Positions 32,464-40,894 of a DNA stretch of 64,000 bases are shown piece after piece. The position numbers and the translations under genes are program-made. The stretch is from Streptomyces sp. NBC_01232 (lineage in GTDB: Bacteria; Actinomycetota; Actinomycetes; Streptomycetales; Streptomycetaceae), in assembly GCF_035989885.1 (NCBI RefSeq), contig NZ_CP108518.1, positions 930,001-994,000 of the forward strand. Direction: 5' to 3'. Numbering within the stretch: position 1 is the first letter of the stretch; each line of letters begins with the position of its first letter. The notes below the pieces were generated by a model. It saw only the letters and a list, made by a program, of their open reading frames with translations. It had not been told where the DNA came from and made no database searches.

Positions 32464-34321
32464 ACAGCAGCCGCGCCTTGAGCCGCAGGGCGTTCTGGTT
32501 GTGCAGGGGCTGCTCCCACCAGTGGCCCACCACGTACTCGGGGATCACCACGGACAGCATGTCCGTGGAGGATGCGGCGGCCAGTTCCTGGACGTGGGCC
32601 ATGATCGGACCGACCACCTCCCGGTACGGCGAGTGCAGGATCTTCAGCGCGAGGCCGGTGTCGTGCTCCGCCCACACCTCGCGCAGCCGGGCGGCCTCGG
32701 CCTCGTCCGCCGCCACGGTGACCGCCGTCAGGCTGTCGGGGCGCAGCCCCTGCGCGTAGCCGATGGCCTTGAGCGTCGGGGCCTGTACGGCGGCGACCAG
32801 CACCAGCACGTGGTGACGGGCGGGCTTGCGAGGGGTGGCGTCGGGGGCGATGGCGACCTGCCGGGCGACCTGGTCGTAGTGGCGGCGCACGCCCTTCATG
32901 CCGAGGAAGAGCAGCGGCATCGCGATGACGACCAGCCAGGCTCCGTGCGTGAACTTGGTGAGCAGGACGATGACCAGGACCAGGGCGGTCAGGGTGGCGC
33001 CGACCGCGTTGATGGCGAGCCTGCGGTGGATGTGGATCCGTTCCTCGTGCGGGGTGGAGGGTGAGGCGAGCTCCTTCCTCCAGTGCCGGACCATGCCCGA
33101 CTGGGAGAGGGTGAAGGAGACGAAGACGCCGATGATGTAGAGCTGGATGAGGCGGGTCAGCTCGGCGTCGAAGGCCACGATGAGGGCGATGGCGGCGAGT
33201 GCGAGCAGGACGACGCCGTTGGAGTAGACGAGCCGGTCGCCGCGGTTGAAGAGCTGGCGGGGCGCGTAGCGGTCCCTGGCCAGGATCGAGGCGAGCATCG
33301 GGAAGCCGTTGAAGGCCGTGTTCGCGGCGAGGATCAGCACGCCCGCGGTGACGGCCTGGAGCAGGTAGAAGAGGAAGTGCCAGCTGCCGAAGGTGGCTCG
33401 GCCGATCTGGGCGAGGGCCGTGGAGGTCGCGGTGCCCGCAGGCAGCCCCAGTTCGGTGGGGTCGGCCGCAACGTGCACCTGGTAGGACATGGCGAGGGCG
33501 GTGATGCCGACGAACATCGTCACGGAGAGCACGCCCATCGCGGCGAGCGTGGTCGCGGCGTTCTTCGCCTTGGGCTTGCGGAAGGCGGGGACGCCGTTGC
33601 TGATCGCCTCGACGCCCGTGAGGGCGGTGCATCCGGAGGCGAAGGCGCGCATCGTGAGGAACACGAGGGCGAATCCGGTGTAGGTGTCGACGGGGATGAT
33701 CGGGAGGTCGGCGGATTCGGCGCGGATGGTCTCCCCGGTCCCCAGCCGTACGGCGGCGACGGCGAACATGAGGTAGATGACGAGGACGAAGCCGTAGGTG
33801 GGGATGGCGAAGACGCGGCCCGACTCCCGTACGCCGCGCAGGTTCATCAGGGTCAGCAGCACCACGAAGGCGACGGACAGGGCCACTTCGTGGTCGTTGA
33901 GCGAGGGAACGGCCGAGGTGATGGCGGAGACGCCGGAGACGACGGAGACGGCGACGGTCATCACGTAGTCGACGAGCAGGGCGCTGGCGGCGGTGAGCGC
34001 GGCGGTCTGCCCGAGGTTCTCGGAGCTGACGATGTACGCGCCGCCCCCGCCGGGATAGGCGTGGCAGGTCTGGCGGTACGAGGCGACGACGACGACGAGG
34101 AGGAAGACGATGGCGGCGGCCGCGTACCAGGTGAGGTGCAGCAGTGCGACGCCGCCGAGGGCGAGGATCAGCAGGATCTCCTCGGTGGCGTAGGCCACGG
34201 AGGAGAGCGGGTCGCTGCAGAAGATCGGCAGGGCGAGCCTCTTGGGCAGCAGGGTCTCACCCAGGCGGGAGGTGTCGAGGGGTTCCCCGACCAGCATGCG
34301 TTTCGCATTGATACGCCTCAT
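32381..34321 (-). CDS. APC superfamily permease (KUP-like/amino-acid or K+ transporter)
   Basis: About 646 residues. LGETLLPKRLALPIFCSDPLSSVAYATEEILLILA at the start and YRQTCHAYPGGGGAYIVSSENLG are hallmarks of the actinobacterial APC permeases annotated as amino-acid or KUP-related K+ transporters. Twelve transmembrane helices (about 20-470) are followed by a ~160-residue cytoplasmic domain (about 480-640), which resembles a USP/cyclic-dinucleotide-binding tail. The ATG at 34321 overlaps the stop of a short leader frame (ATGA); an ATG at 34339 is an alternative. Substrate not resolved. Confidence 0.78.
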   Translation of the reverse strand: MRRINAKRMLVGEPLDTSRLGETLLPKRLALPIFCSDPLSSVAYATEEILLILALGGVALLHLTWYAAAAIVFLLVVVVASYRQTCHAYPGGGGAYIVSSENLGQTAALTAASALLVDYVMTVAVSVVSGVSAITSAVPSLNDHEVALSVAFVVLLTLMNLRGVRESGRVFAIPTYGFVLVIYLMFAVAAVRLGTGETIRAESADLPIIPVDTYTGFALVFLTMRAFASGCTALTGVEAISNGVPAFRKPKAKNAATTLAAMGVLSVTMFVGITALAMSYQVHVAADPTELGLPAGTATSTALAQIGRATFGSWHFLFYLLQAVTAGVLILAANTAFNGFPMLASILARDRYAPRQLFNRGDRLVYSNGVVLLALAAIALIVAFDAELTRLIQLYIIGVFVSFTLSQSGMVRHWRKELASPSTPHEERIHIHRRLAINAVGATLTALVLVIVLLTKFTHGAWLVVIAMPLLFLGMKGVRRHYDQVARQVAIAPDATPRKPARHHVLVLVAAVQAPTLKAIGYAQGLRPDSLTAVTVAADEAEAARLREVWAEHDTGLALKILHSPYREVVGPIMAHVQELAAASSTDMLSVVIPEYVVGHWWEQPLHNQNALRLKARLLFTPGVAVIDVPYLLESAKPADRAGRDG

Positions 34322-34364
34322 TCGGGCATGATCGTGCATGTTCGTGAATTTTCTTCGGCGAACA
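34318..34364 (-). CDS. Possible 15-codon leader peptide of the permease
   Basis: ATG at 34364 (preceded by AAAGGG) opens a frame reading MFAEENSRTCTIMPE and stops at TGA (34320-34318), which overlaps the permease ATG as ATGA. The geometry fits translational coupling. The ribosome site is immediately adjacent to the ATG rather than 6-9 bases away, so this is weak. Confidence 0.2.
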
Positions 34365-34382
34365 TCCCTTTCAGGACTTGTG

Positions 34383-35834
34383 TCACCCGGCGAGTTCTTC
34401 GGCCCGGTGCGCCAGCCACAAGTCGTGGCGGACGCTCGGGGACTGCAGCAGCGAGCGCTCCAGCAGGGCTTCGATCCGGGCCAGCCGCTTGCGGGCACCC
34501 GGTACGGAGACCCCGAGCGCGGCGGCGGCCGGTACGAGCCGGGCGTCGTGCTCCAGCCAGGTGCGGACCGTGGTCCGGGCGCCGGCCGGGGCGTCCGGGC
34601 CGGTCAGCCGGCTCAGGTGGGACCTGGCCCACGCGGTCAGCCGCGGATCGCGCAGGACCCCGTCGAGCCCGGGGGCCGCCGCCGGCGCCGCGGCGCCGAT
34701 CCCCCGCCCCGCGCCCGGGGTCAGCCGCAGCGCCAGGGAGAGCGCCGCCTGATCGCCGAGGCGGGCGAGGTCCAGTCCGAGGAGCGTCTCGACCAGCCGG
34801 ATCCTGGCGGACAGGGTGTTGCGGTGGACCCTCAGCAGCCGGCTGGCGTGCGAGCCGAAGTTGAGCCAGGCGTGGGCGGTGGTGCGCAGTTCCTGTCCGT
34901 CGGGGTCCTGGGGGCGCCGGGGTCCGTACGAGTGCAGGGGCGCGAGCAGGGCCCATGCCCAGTCGGCCCCGGCCTCGTGGGCCGCGAGCGCCAGCTCCGG
35001 GCCGGGGCCGAACCGGGCGTGCCGTTCGCCGCGGCCCCGGGCGACGGCCAGGGCGTGGAAGGCCTGGGTGTAGGCGGTCGGGGCCTGGCTCAGGGCCAGC
35101 TCCCCACTGACCCCGACGGCGCAGTCCGGGGCGATCGCCGTCAGCGCCCCGGCGAGGGGGTCGTGGTCGGCCGACACCGCGTCCGCGTCGGCCGGGACCA
35201 GGATGATGAGGTGGCGCACGTATACCGGGCAGGGCACGACCCAGGCCCGGCCGCCGGTCAACTCTTGGCACAGGCGGGCCACTTCGGCGCGCCGGCCGAT
35301 CCGGCACTCGGCGACGTACAGCCGGATCGGGTCGGGCAGCGGGGGCCGCAGCGCCTCGGCGATCTGATGGGCGGCAGGGAGCCCGCCGTTCATCAGCAGG
35401 CGGAGCACGGCCTCGCGGGCGCGCGCCTCGGCGACCGCGGCCCGCTCCTCCCGCCGCTCGGCCTCCTCGGCGCGCAGCACGAGGGCCAGCGGTACGGCCG
35501 CGTCCGCCAGCAGCGCGGACGCGTCGGGCGGGTGCGGCAGCGGCAGCACGGCGGCCAGGGCCCGCCCGGCGTCCAGCGCGAACAGCAGGGTGGCGGACCC
35601 GTCGCCGTGCAGGACGGCCGACCGTACGCCGCGGGCGCTCATCTCGGCGGCGCCACGGACGGCGGCCTCGGGTGCTTCCCCGGACCGCTCCCGATCCGCG
35701 CCGGCGGCGGGACCGCGCCCGCGCACCACTCCGGTCCATCCGCCGAGGCGGGCGGCGAGCCAGTCCAGCAGCGCGGCCGACCCCCCGGTGTGGGCGAGCC
35801 GGTGGACCTTGAGTACGTCGTCGGACCGTGACAC
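34383..35834 (-). CDS. PucR family regulator, second copy
   Basis: About 483 residues. The middle part carries a GGDEF-like/CdaR-type region (about 150-300), and the first HTH block (about 325-365) reads SHASRLLRVHRNTLSARIRLVETLLGLDLARLGDQAALSLALRL. A second HTH-like segment near the C-terminus (about 430-470: VPAAAALGVSVPGARKRLARIEALL) is a duplicated PucR-type HTH. The start is a GTG at 35834 (or a TTG at 35846). It lies between the APC permease (62 bases downstream, same strand) and the molybdenum-enzyme genes, so it may regulate either. Confidence 0.75.
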   Translation of the reverse strand: MSRSDDVLKVHRLAHTGGSAALLDWLAARLGGWTGVVRGRGPAAGADRERSGEAPEAAVRGAAEMSARGVRSAVLHGDGSATLLFALDAGRALAAVLPLPHPPDASALLADAAVPLALVLRAEEAERREERAAVAEARAREAVLRLLMNGGLPAAHQIAEALRPPLPDPIRLYVAECRIGRRAEVARLCQELTGGRAWVVPCPVYVRHLIILVPADADAVSADHDPLAGALTAIAPDCAVGVSGELALSQAPTAYTQAFHALAVARGRGERHARFGPGPELALAAHEAGADWAWALLAPLHSYGPRRPQDPDGQELRTTAHAWLNFGSHASRLLRVHRNTLSARIRLVETLLGLDLARLGDQAALSLALRLTPGAGRGIGAAAPAAAPGLDGVLRDPRLTAWARSHLSRLTGPDAPAGARTTVRTWLEHDARLVPAAAALGVSVPGARKRLARIEALLERSLLQSPSVRHDLWLAHRAEELAG

Positions 35835-35890
35835 CGGCGCATTCAACCACCCGCCGCACACTGTGCGCTGTGATACCGGTCTCGCCCGGT

Positions 35891-35902
35891 CACTGGGCAG
35901 TG
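35891..35902. promoter_or_regulatory. Inverted repeat upstream of the second PucR gene
   Basis: CACTG (35891-35895), GG, CAGTG (35898-35902), 57 bases upstream of the GTG at 35834. The half-site resembles the CACTGCA repeat at 31072, which lies upstream of the other PucR-type gene. Confidence 0.4.
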
Positions 35903-36004
35903 CGAACCCTGCGCAGGGGCGCGCGCCCGCGTAGGTTTGTCCATGAGCGGACGGGCCCCGGCGCCCATGAGTACGAATACGGGGGAGGCACCGGGGTCCG
36001 CCGC

Positions 36005-36460
36005 TCACATCCTGGCGGCCGCGCTGCGGATGGCCTCCCGGATGCGGAAGTACGTACCGCAGCGGCAGATGTTGGCGATGGCGTCGATGTCCTCGTCCGT
36101 CGGCTCGCTCGTGCGCTTCAGCAGCGCGACGGCGGCCATGATCTGGCCGGGCTGGCAGAAGCCGCACTGGGCGACGTCCTGTTCGAGCCAGGCCTCCTGC
36201 ACGGGGTGCAGGTCGTCCCCGTCCGCCAGGCCCTCGATGGTGGTCACCGCCCTGCCCGCGCACGCCGAGACGGGCACCACGCAGGGACGGATGTCGGCGC
36301 CGTCCAGATGGCTGGTGCAGGCCTTGCAGACGTCCACCCCGCAGCCGTACTTGGGGCCGCGCACACCCAGCATGTCGCGGAGCACCCAGAGCAGGGGAAG
36401 GTCGTCGGGCGCGTCCACGGTGACGCTCCGCCCGTTGACGGTGAAGGTGTGCGAGGGCAC
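36005..36460 (-). CDS. iorA: 2Fe-2S subunit of a molybdenum hydroxylase (isoquinoline 1-oxidoreductase alpha type)
   Basis: 151 residues, the usual length of IorA/CoxS-type small subunits. The plant-type 2Fe-2S cluster uses C40, C45, C48 ([11 protein letters not shown]) and C60. The second, helical cluster uses C99, C102 (QCGFC) and C132, C134 (ICRCG). It shuttles electrons from the Mo-cofactor subunit. The start GTG at 36460 has AGGAG six bases upstream. It lies 22 bases downstream of the large subunit on the same strand. No FAD subunit is nearby, as expected for the two-subunit isoquinoline-oxidoreductase type. Confidence 0.9.
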   Translation of the reverse strand: MPSHTFTVNGRSVTVDAPDDLPLLWVLRDMLGVRGPKYGCGVDVCKACTSHLDGADIRPCVVPVSACAGRAVTTIEGLADGDDLHPVQEAWLEQDVAQCGFCQPGQIMAAVALLKRTSEPTDEDIDAIANICRCGTYFRIREAIRSAAARM

Positions 36461-36482
36461 GGAGTACTCCTGGATCCTGGGG

Positions 36483-38783
36483 CTAGCGGGGATACGGGGT
36501 GAAGTCGACGTCGAAGTCGAGGGGGAAGCTGCGCGGCTTCGAACCGGTGGCCCTGGCCCAGGCGTTGGCGATCGCGCCGACCGCCGCGGGCACGCCGAGC
36601 TCGCCCGCGCCACCCGGCTCGTCGCCGGTGGCCGGCAGCACGAAGACCCGTACGTCGCGCGGGGTGTCGCGCTGTTTCGCCCAGTGGAACTGGCTGTAGC
36701 TGCCTTCCAGGGGCAGCCCCTTGTCCAGGTGCAGCCCGGCGCGCAGGGTGGTGGAGATCGCGTCGGTGAGGCCGCCGATCATCTGGGCCTCCAGTCCGCG
36801 CGGGTTGACCGGCAGGCCCACGTCCACTGCGATGACCGCCTTCGTGACGCGCACGTGGTCCGGGTCCCGGGTGTCGATCTCGACGAGACAGGCGGTGCGG
36901 GACTTGTACTCCTCGTGGAAGGCGATGCCCTGCGCGCATCCGGCCGGCATCGCCCGGCCCCAGTCGCCCTCTTGGGCCGCCTTGTCGAGTACGGCGCGCT
37001 GGGCGTCGGTCTTCAGGAAGGTGCGCCGGAAGGCGTACGGGTCCCGGCCCGTCCGGGCGGCGAGTTCGTCGACGACGATCTCCTCGGCTCCGCGCGTGTT
37101 GGCGGAGTACACCGAGCGCCAGGAGCCGGTGGGGATCCCGGTGGGGACCTCGGTGAGCGCCTGCGTGGTGAGTCCGAAGTGGTACGGGGACTTCACCGTG
37201 GTCAGGAAGAGGGTCTGGGCGAGGGTGGCGTTGCCGATGCCGAGGGGCAGGCTGGCCGCGGTGGCGGTGATGATCTCGCCGAGGCCGTGCCGGAAGTCGG
37301 TCTCGGCGGCGGCGACGCGGTGCTCGAAGCTGAGCACCTCGCCCAGGAGGTGGGTGGCGCGGATCCGGTGGTGGGTCGCGGGGCGCATCCGGCCGTGGCG
37401 GGTGTCGTCCACACGCGTCCACATCAGCCGGACCGGGCGCCGGCAGGCCTTGGAGATCCGGGCGGCCTCCAGGGCCGCGTCGAAGAAGAGCCGCCGGCCG
37501 AAGGACCCGCCGGCCTGGACCACGTGGACCTTGACCTTGGAGAGGGGCAGGCCGAGGTCGGCGGCGATGGTCTCGCGGGCCACGATGGGGGACTTGAGGC
37601 CGGACCAGATCTCGGCCCGGTCCTCGCGCACGTCGGCGATGGCGGAGTTGGTCTCCATCGGGGCGTGGCTGACGAAGGCGAAGTCGAACTCGGCGTCCAC
37701 GTAGGGGGTCAGCAGGGGCGGGACGAGCAACGGCGGGGTGGCGGCGCGCAGCTTGGCGCGGACCTGGGCGTCGGAGAGCTGGTCGGCGGGGCCGGGGCCC
37801 CAGGTGACCTGGAGGGCGGACTTGGCGTCGATGGCCTGCCCGAAGGTCTCGGCGACGACGGCGACCCCGGTCGGGACGGTCACCACGTGCAGGACACCGG
37901 GCATGGCCCGGACGGCGGCGAGGTTGGCGACGGTGCGGACCGTGCCGCCGAGGGTCGGCGGGCGGCGCACCACGCAGGGTTTGGCGCCGGGCACCTCCAG
38001 GTCGAGGGTGTACTGCAGGGCGCCGGTGACCATGGCCCGGGCGTCGACCCGGCCGGTCGGCTTCCCCACGAGGGTGTGCCCGGCCCTCTTCTTGGGGGTG
38101 GCGCCGAGGACGACGAGGCCGGGGTCGGCCGCGGCCGCGGCGAGTTCCCCGTAGCCGGCGGTGCGGCCGTCGGGGGCGCGGACGGCGCCGCCGGCGGTGG
38201 TCAGCGAGGCCGGGTTCAGGCCCCAGCGGCGGGCGGCGGCGGCGACGAGGCGGGCCCGGGCGGTGGCGGCGCACTGGCGGACCGGTCCGTAGAGGGAGCG
38301 GATCGAGTTGGAGGATCCGGTGAGCTGGTTGAAGAGCAGCTCGGGCCGGGCGTCGTCCAGCTCCACGTGTACGTCGGCCAGTGGCGCGTCGAGTTCCTCC
38401 GCGACCAGCATGGCGACGGCGGTGGTGAGGCCCTGGCCGACCTCCTCGCGCGGCAGGCGGAAACGGACGGTGCCGTCCGCCTCGACGGCGAGCGCCAGCA
38501 GGGCGGAGGTGGGAGCTCCGGCCAGGATGAACAGGTCGCCGAGGTCGATCACGTCGGCGATGGCCGGCAGGGAGGGCACCACGGCGTGGGCGGACTGCGG
38601 GGCCAGCGCGTCGGCGGCGGCCCGGGTGACCAGGGCCAGGGTCGGTGCGGCCACGAGGTGGGTCAGGAAGGAACGGCGGCTCCGCCCCGTGGCGCGGTCC
38701 CGGCCGGTGGCACGGTCCCGGCCCGCGGCGTGGTTCTGGTCGTCGGCGCGGTCCCGGTCGGTGGCACGGTCCCGGTCGGTCAT
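36483..38783 (-). CDS. iorB: Molybdopterin-binding subunit of an aldehyde/isoquinoline oxidoreductase-type enzyme, Tat-exported
   Basis: 766 residues. After a charged, repetitive N-terminus ([10 protein letters not shown]... [12 protein letters not shown]) comes a twin-arginine signal ([12 protein letters not shown] at 36-37), so the enzyme should be exported folded. The Mo-MCD-cytosine dinucleotide fold includes [38 protein letters not shown], and [18 protein letters not shown], where the conserved active-site glutamate lies. Such enzymes hydroxylate aldehydes or N-heterocycles, passing electrons through IorA to a respiratory acceptor. The substrate is unknown. Confidence 0.88.
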   Translation of the reverse strand: MTDRDRATDRDRADDQNHAAGRDRATGRDRATGRSRRSFLTHLVAAPTLALVTRAAADALAPQSAHAVVPSLPAIADVIDLGDLFILAGAPTSALLALAVEADGTVRFRLPREEVGQGLTTAVAMLVAEELDAPLADVHVELDDARPELLFNQLTGSSNSIRSLYGPVRQCAATARARLVAAAARRWGLNPASLTTAGGAVRAPDGRTAGYGELAAAAADPGLVVLGATPKKRAGHTLVGKPTGRVDARAMVTGALQYTLDLEVPGAKPCVVRRPPTLGGTVRTVANLAAVRAMPGVLHVVTVPTGVAVVAETFGQAIDAKSALQVTWGPGPADQLSDAQVRAKLRAATPPLLVPPLLTPYVDAEFDFAFVSHAPMETNSAIADVREDRAEIWSGLKSPIVARETIAADLGLPLSKVKVHVVQAGGSFGRRLFFDAALEAARISKACRRPVRLMWTRVDDTRHGRMRPATHHRIRATHLLGEVLSFEHRVAAAETDFRHGLGEIITATAASLPLGIGNATLAQTLFLTTVKSPYHFGLTTQALTEVPTGIPTGSWRSVYSANTRGAEEIVVDELAARTGRDPYAFRRTFLKTDAQRAVLDKAAQEGDWGRAMPAGCAQGIAFHEEYKSRTACLVEIDTRDPDHVRVTKAVIAVDVGLPVNPRGLEAQMIGGLTDAISTTLRAGLHLDKGLPLEGSYSQFHWAKQRDTPRDVRVFVLPATGDEPGGAGELGVPAAVGAIANAWARATGSKPRSFPLDFDVDFTPYPR
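38690..38780. repeat. Degenerate ~18-bp repeats in the 5' end of the molybdenum-enzyme gene
   Basis: About five imperfect copies of CGGTCCCGGCCGGTGGCA-type sequence encode the [12 protein letters not shown] segment before the Tat motif. It lies within the gene at 36483-38783 and is likely a slippage-prone, non-conserved spacer ahead of the Tat signal. Confidence 0.6.
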
Positions 38784-39279
38784 GTTGTGTGTCCCCACGC
38801 TGCGCGGGCCCGCCCGCGCAGACCTCCCCCGGTTATTACCGGCACGTAGAGTAGCCATTCGCCGGTGCGCTGGGAAGCCCCGATTCCGCCCCGTCACTCA
38901 GGCGCCATCACTCCTTCGGGGGTATCCCGATGGGCCGCCTTGATCCGCCCTTTACGCGAGGCGCAGGGCCCGCGCGCCTCGTACATCTCGGCCGTACGAT
39001 CGACCGGCGGCCGCCGGAGGGCCTTGTTCCGGCCACCGCTCCCCCGCGGCTCCCCACCGTGCCACGATCCCCACCGGCCCCTGCCGGTCCGTCACCCCGC
39101 AGCCCTGCTGACCGGATTCGTTCGCACGCTCCGGACGGGCCGGAAGGCCTACGGCATATACCAGAAGCAAGAACGTAGCGGATGTTGCCAAACGCCTTAC
39201 ACACCGTCGCGCCCTGTGCAACAGTCGTTACCGGTCCTTCCTTCAGACTTGGCCGTGCCGCGCCTGTATCGGAGTTCTC
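38784..39279. other. 496-bp gap without a supported gene
   Basis: This divergent region separates the molybdenum-enzyme genes and the phosphatase gene. An 89-codon minus-strand frame (38952-39221) opens with TTG and lacks a clear ribosome site, so I do not call it. AT-richer stretches near 39150-39230 should hold the phosphatase promoter. No tRNA or strong terminator seen. Confidence 0.5.
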
Positions 39280-40701
39280 ATGCCGTCCCACCTGTTCGCG
39301 GACCGTCCCGCGCAGCCGCCCGAGCCGGGGTCGGTGGACGCGCTGATCTCGCAGACCCGGCGACTGCGGGGCGAAGTGGACGCGGTCCGCCGCGACACCG
39401 TCGTCGACGACGACGACGCCCAAGGCCGCTGGCAGCGCGCGCTGTGCGATCTCGCCGTCCACCACCTCGACGACCTCCGCGAGCACCTCGGCCAGCTCAA
39501 GGAAGGCCTGCCGCCGCCGCCCGAGACCGTCGAGTACCCGCAGGCCGCGCCCGAGGCCGGACCCGAAGCCCATACCCGCGTCGGCAGCGCCGAGTGGAAC
39601 CTGCTGACCGACGAGGTCAGTTGGTCCGACGAGCTGTTCCAGATCTTCGGCCGCTCGCCCGAGTCCGGCGCGCTCCCCCTCGACGAACTGGGCTCGACCC
39701 TGTTCTCCGAGGACCAGCCGCTGCTCACCGCGTGGGTCACCGCCTGTCTGGTGGACGGCAAGCCGATCGACGGCGAGTTCCGCATCGTCCGGGCCGACGG
39801 CCGTGTCCGGACCTTGCACATGAGGGGCGAGCCGGTACTCGACTCCGACGGCTGCACGGCCTCGATGTGGGCCGTCATGCGGGACGTGAGTGAACTGCGC
39901 CGGAGCCAGCGGGCGGTGCGCGAGTCACGGGACTCGCTGCAGCGCCAGCGGGAGATCGCGCAGACCGAGCACCGGCTGGCGGTCGAGCTGCAGGAAGCCG
40001 TGCTCCCCCCGTGGCGCGGCTCCCTGCGGTTCCCGTACGGCAGCGCCGGCACACTGGACGTCGCCGCGCACTACCTCCCCTCCGCGACCAGCGCTCTGAT
40101 CGGCGGCGACTGGTACGACGCCCTCGAACTCCCCGACGGCTGCTCGATGCTGACGGTCGGTGACCTGACCGGCCACGGAGTGACCGCGACCTCCGGCATG
40201 GCGATGATGCTGGGCGCCCTGCGCGGCATGGCCATGGCGGGTATCGAGCCGGGCCCGCTGATGGGCTGGCTCAACCAGCTCCTGGAGAACTCCGTACAGC
40301 CCGCGCTCGGTTCCGCCGTGTGCTGCCGCTACGACCCCGCGCGCCAAGTGCTGTCCTGGGCTCAGGCGGGCCACCCGGCACCCCTGTTGTTCCGCCGCGG
40401 GTCGGGGCGTTCCCTGGTCCCGCCGGAGGGCGTACTGCTGGGCGCGACCTCCGGAGCCACGTACGGGCAGGCCGAGGAACGGCTCGAGGTCGGCGACCTG
40501 CTGATCCTGCACACCGACGGACTCACCACGCGCAGCATCGAGTTCAGCCGGGCGGACGGGACCGAGCGGCTGCTGGCGCTCGCGCCGCGGTTCTCGGCGG
40601 CGCGGTCGGCGCAGGACTGCGTGAGGATCGTGATCGAGGAGTTCGGCGAGAGCGAGCGGGAGGACGACGCCTGCGTGCTCGTCGCCCGGGTCGGCGGGTA
40701 A
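39280..40701 (+). CDS. PAS-PP2C (SpoIIE-type) serine phosphatase
   Basis: 473 residues. A PAS fold (about 103-205; SAEWNLLTDEVSWSDELFQIFGRSPES and the closing EPVLDSDGCTASMWAVMRDVSE) is joined by a coiled-coil linker (about 205-240) to a SpoIIE/PP2C phosphatase domain (about 245-470). The metal-binding aspartates lie in GGDWYDA (275-281), GDLTGHG (294-300) and EDDACVLV at the end. These proteins sense signals through PAS and dephosphorylate anti-anti-sigma factors. GGAG five bases before the ATG supports the start. No RsbW-type kinase lies beside it. Confidence 0.9.
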   Translation: MPSHLFADRPAQPPEPGSVDALISQTRRLRGEVDAVRRDTVVDDDDAQGRWQRALCDLAVHHLDDLREHLGQLKEGLPPPPETVEYPQAAPEAGPEAHTRVGSAEWNLLTDEVSWSDELFQIFGRSPESGALPLDELGSTLFSEDQPLLTAWVTACLVDGKPIDGEFRIVRADGRVRTLHMRGEPVLDSDGCTASMWAVMRDVSELRRSQRAVRESRDSLQRQREIAQTEHRLAVELQEAVLPPWRGSLRFPYGSAGTLDVAAHYLPSATSALIGGDWYDALELPDGCSMLTVGDLTGHGVTATSGMAMMLGALRGMAMAGIEPGPLMGWLNQLLENSVQPALGSAVCCRYDPARQVLSWAQAGHPAPLLFRRGSGRSLVPPEGVLLGATSGATYGQAEERLEVGDLLILHTDGLTTRSIEFSRADGTERLLALAPRFSAARSAQDCVRIVIEEFGESEREDDACVLVARVGG

Positions 40702-40738
40702 CGCGTCGACGGGGAGCCCGTCGGCGGGTAACGCGTCG
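40690..40738. repeat. 19-bp direct repeat at the 3' end of the phosphatase gene
   Basis: GTCGGCGGGTAACGCGTCG occurs exactly at 40690-40708 and 40720-40738. The first copy carries the last codons and TAA stop of the phosphatase gene, so the second is a duplicated gene end. Confidence 0.75.
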
Positions 40739-40782
40739 GCCGGTGATCCATCGGCCCTCCGGGCTGTCGTACGGGCTTCAGG

Positions 40783-40807
40783 GGCCGCGCCGGAAGGCGC
40801 GGCCTTT
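40783..40807 (+). terminator. Intrinsic terminator after the phosphatase gene
   Basis: A perfect 9-bp stem GGCCGCGCC / GGCGCGGCC closes a GGAA loop and is followed by TTTCTC (40805 on). It lies 82 bases past the phosphatase stop and 90 bases before the convergent regulator's stop. Confidence 0.85.
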
Positions 40808-40894
40808 CTCGTCTCCGCACCAGGCCGCTTACAGGGCTCCGTACGAGGTCCCGTACGGGGCTCCGCGCCCGGGGCCGCGGGGGCCGGCGAGGGA

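Noticed and set aside
38952..39221. 89-codon minus-strand frame in the 496-bp gap
   Set aside because: Starts with TTG, has no ribosome site or domain, and has strong arginine bias; I treat the region as promoter sequence.
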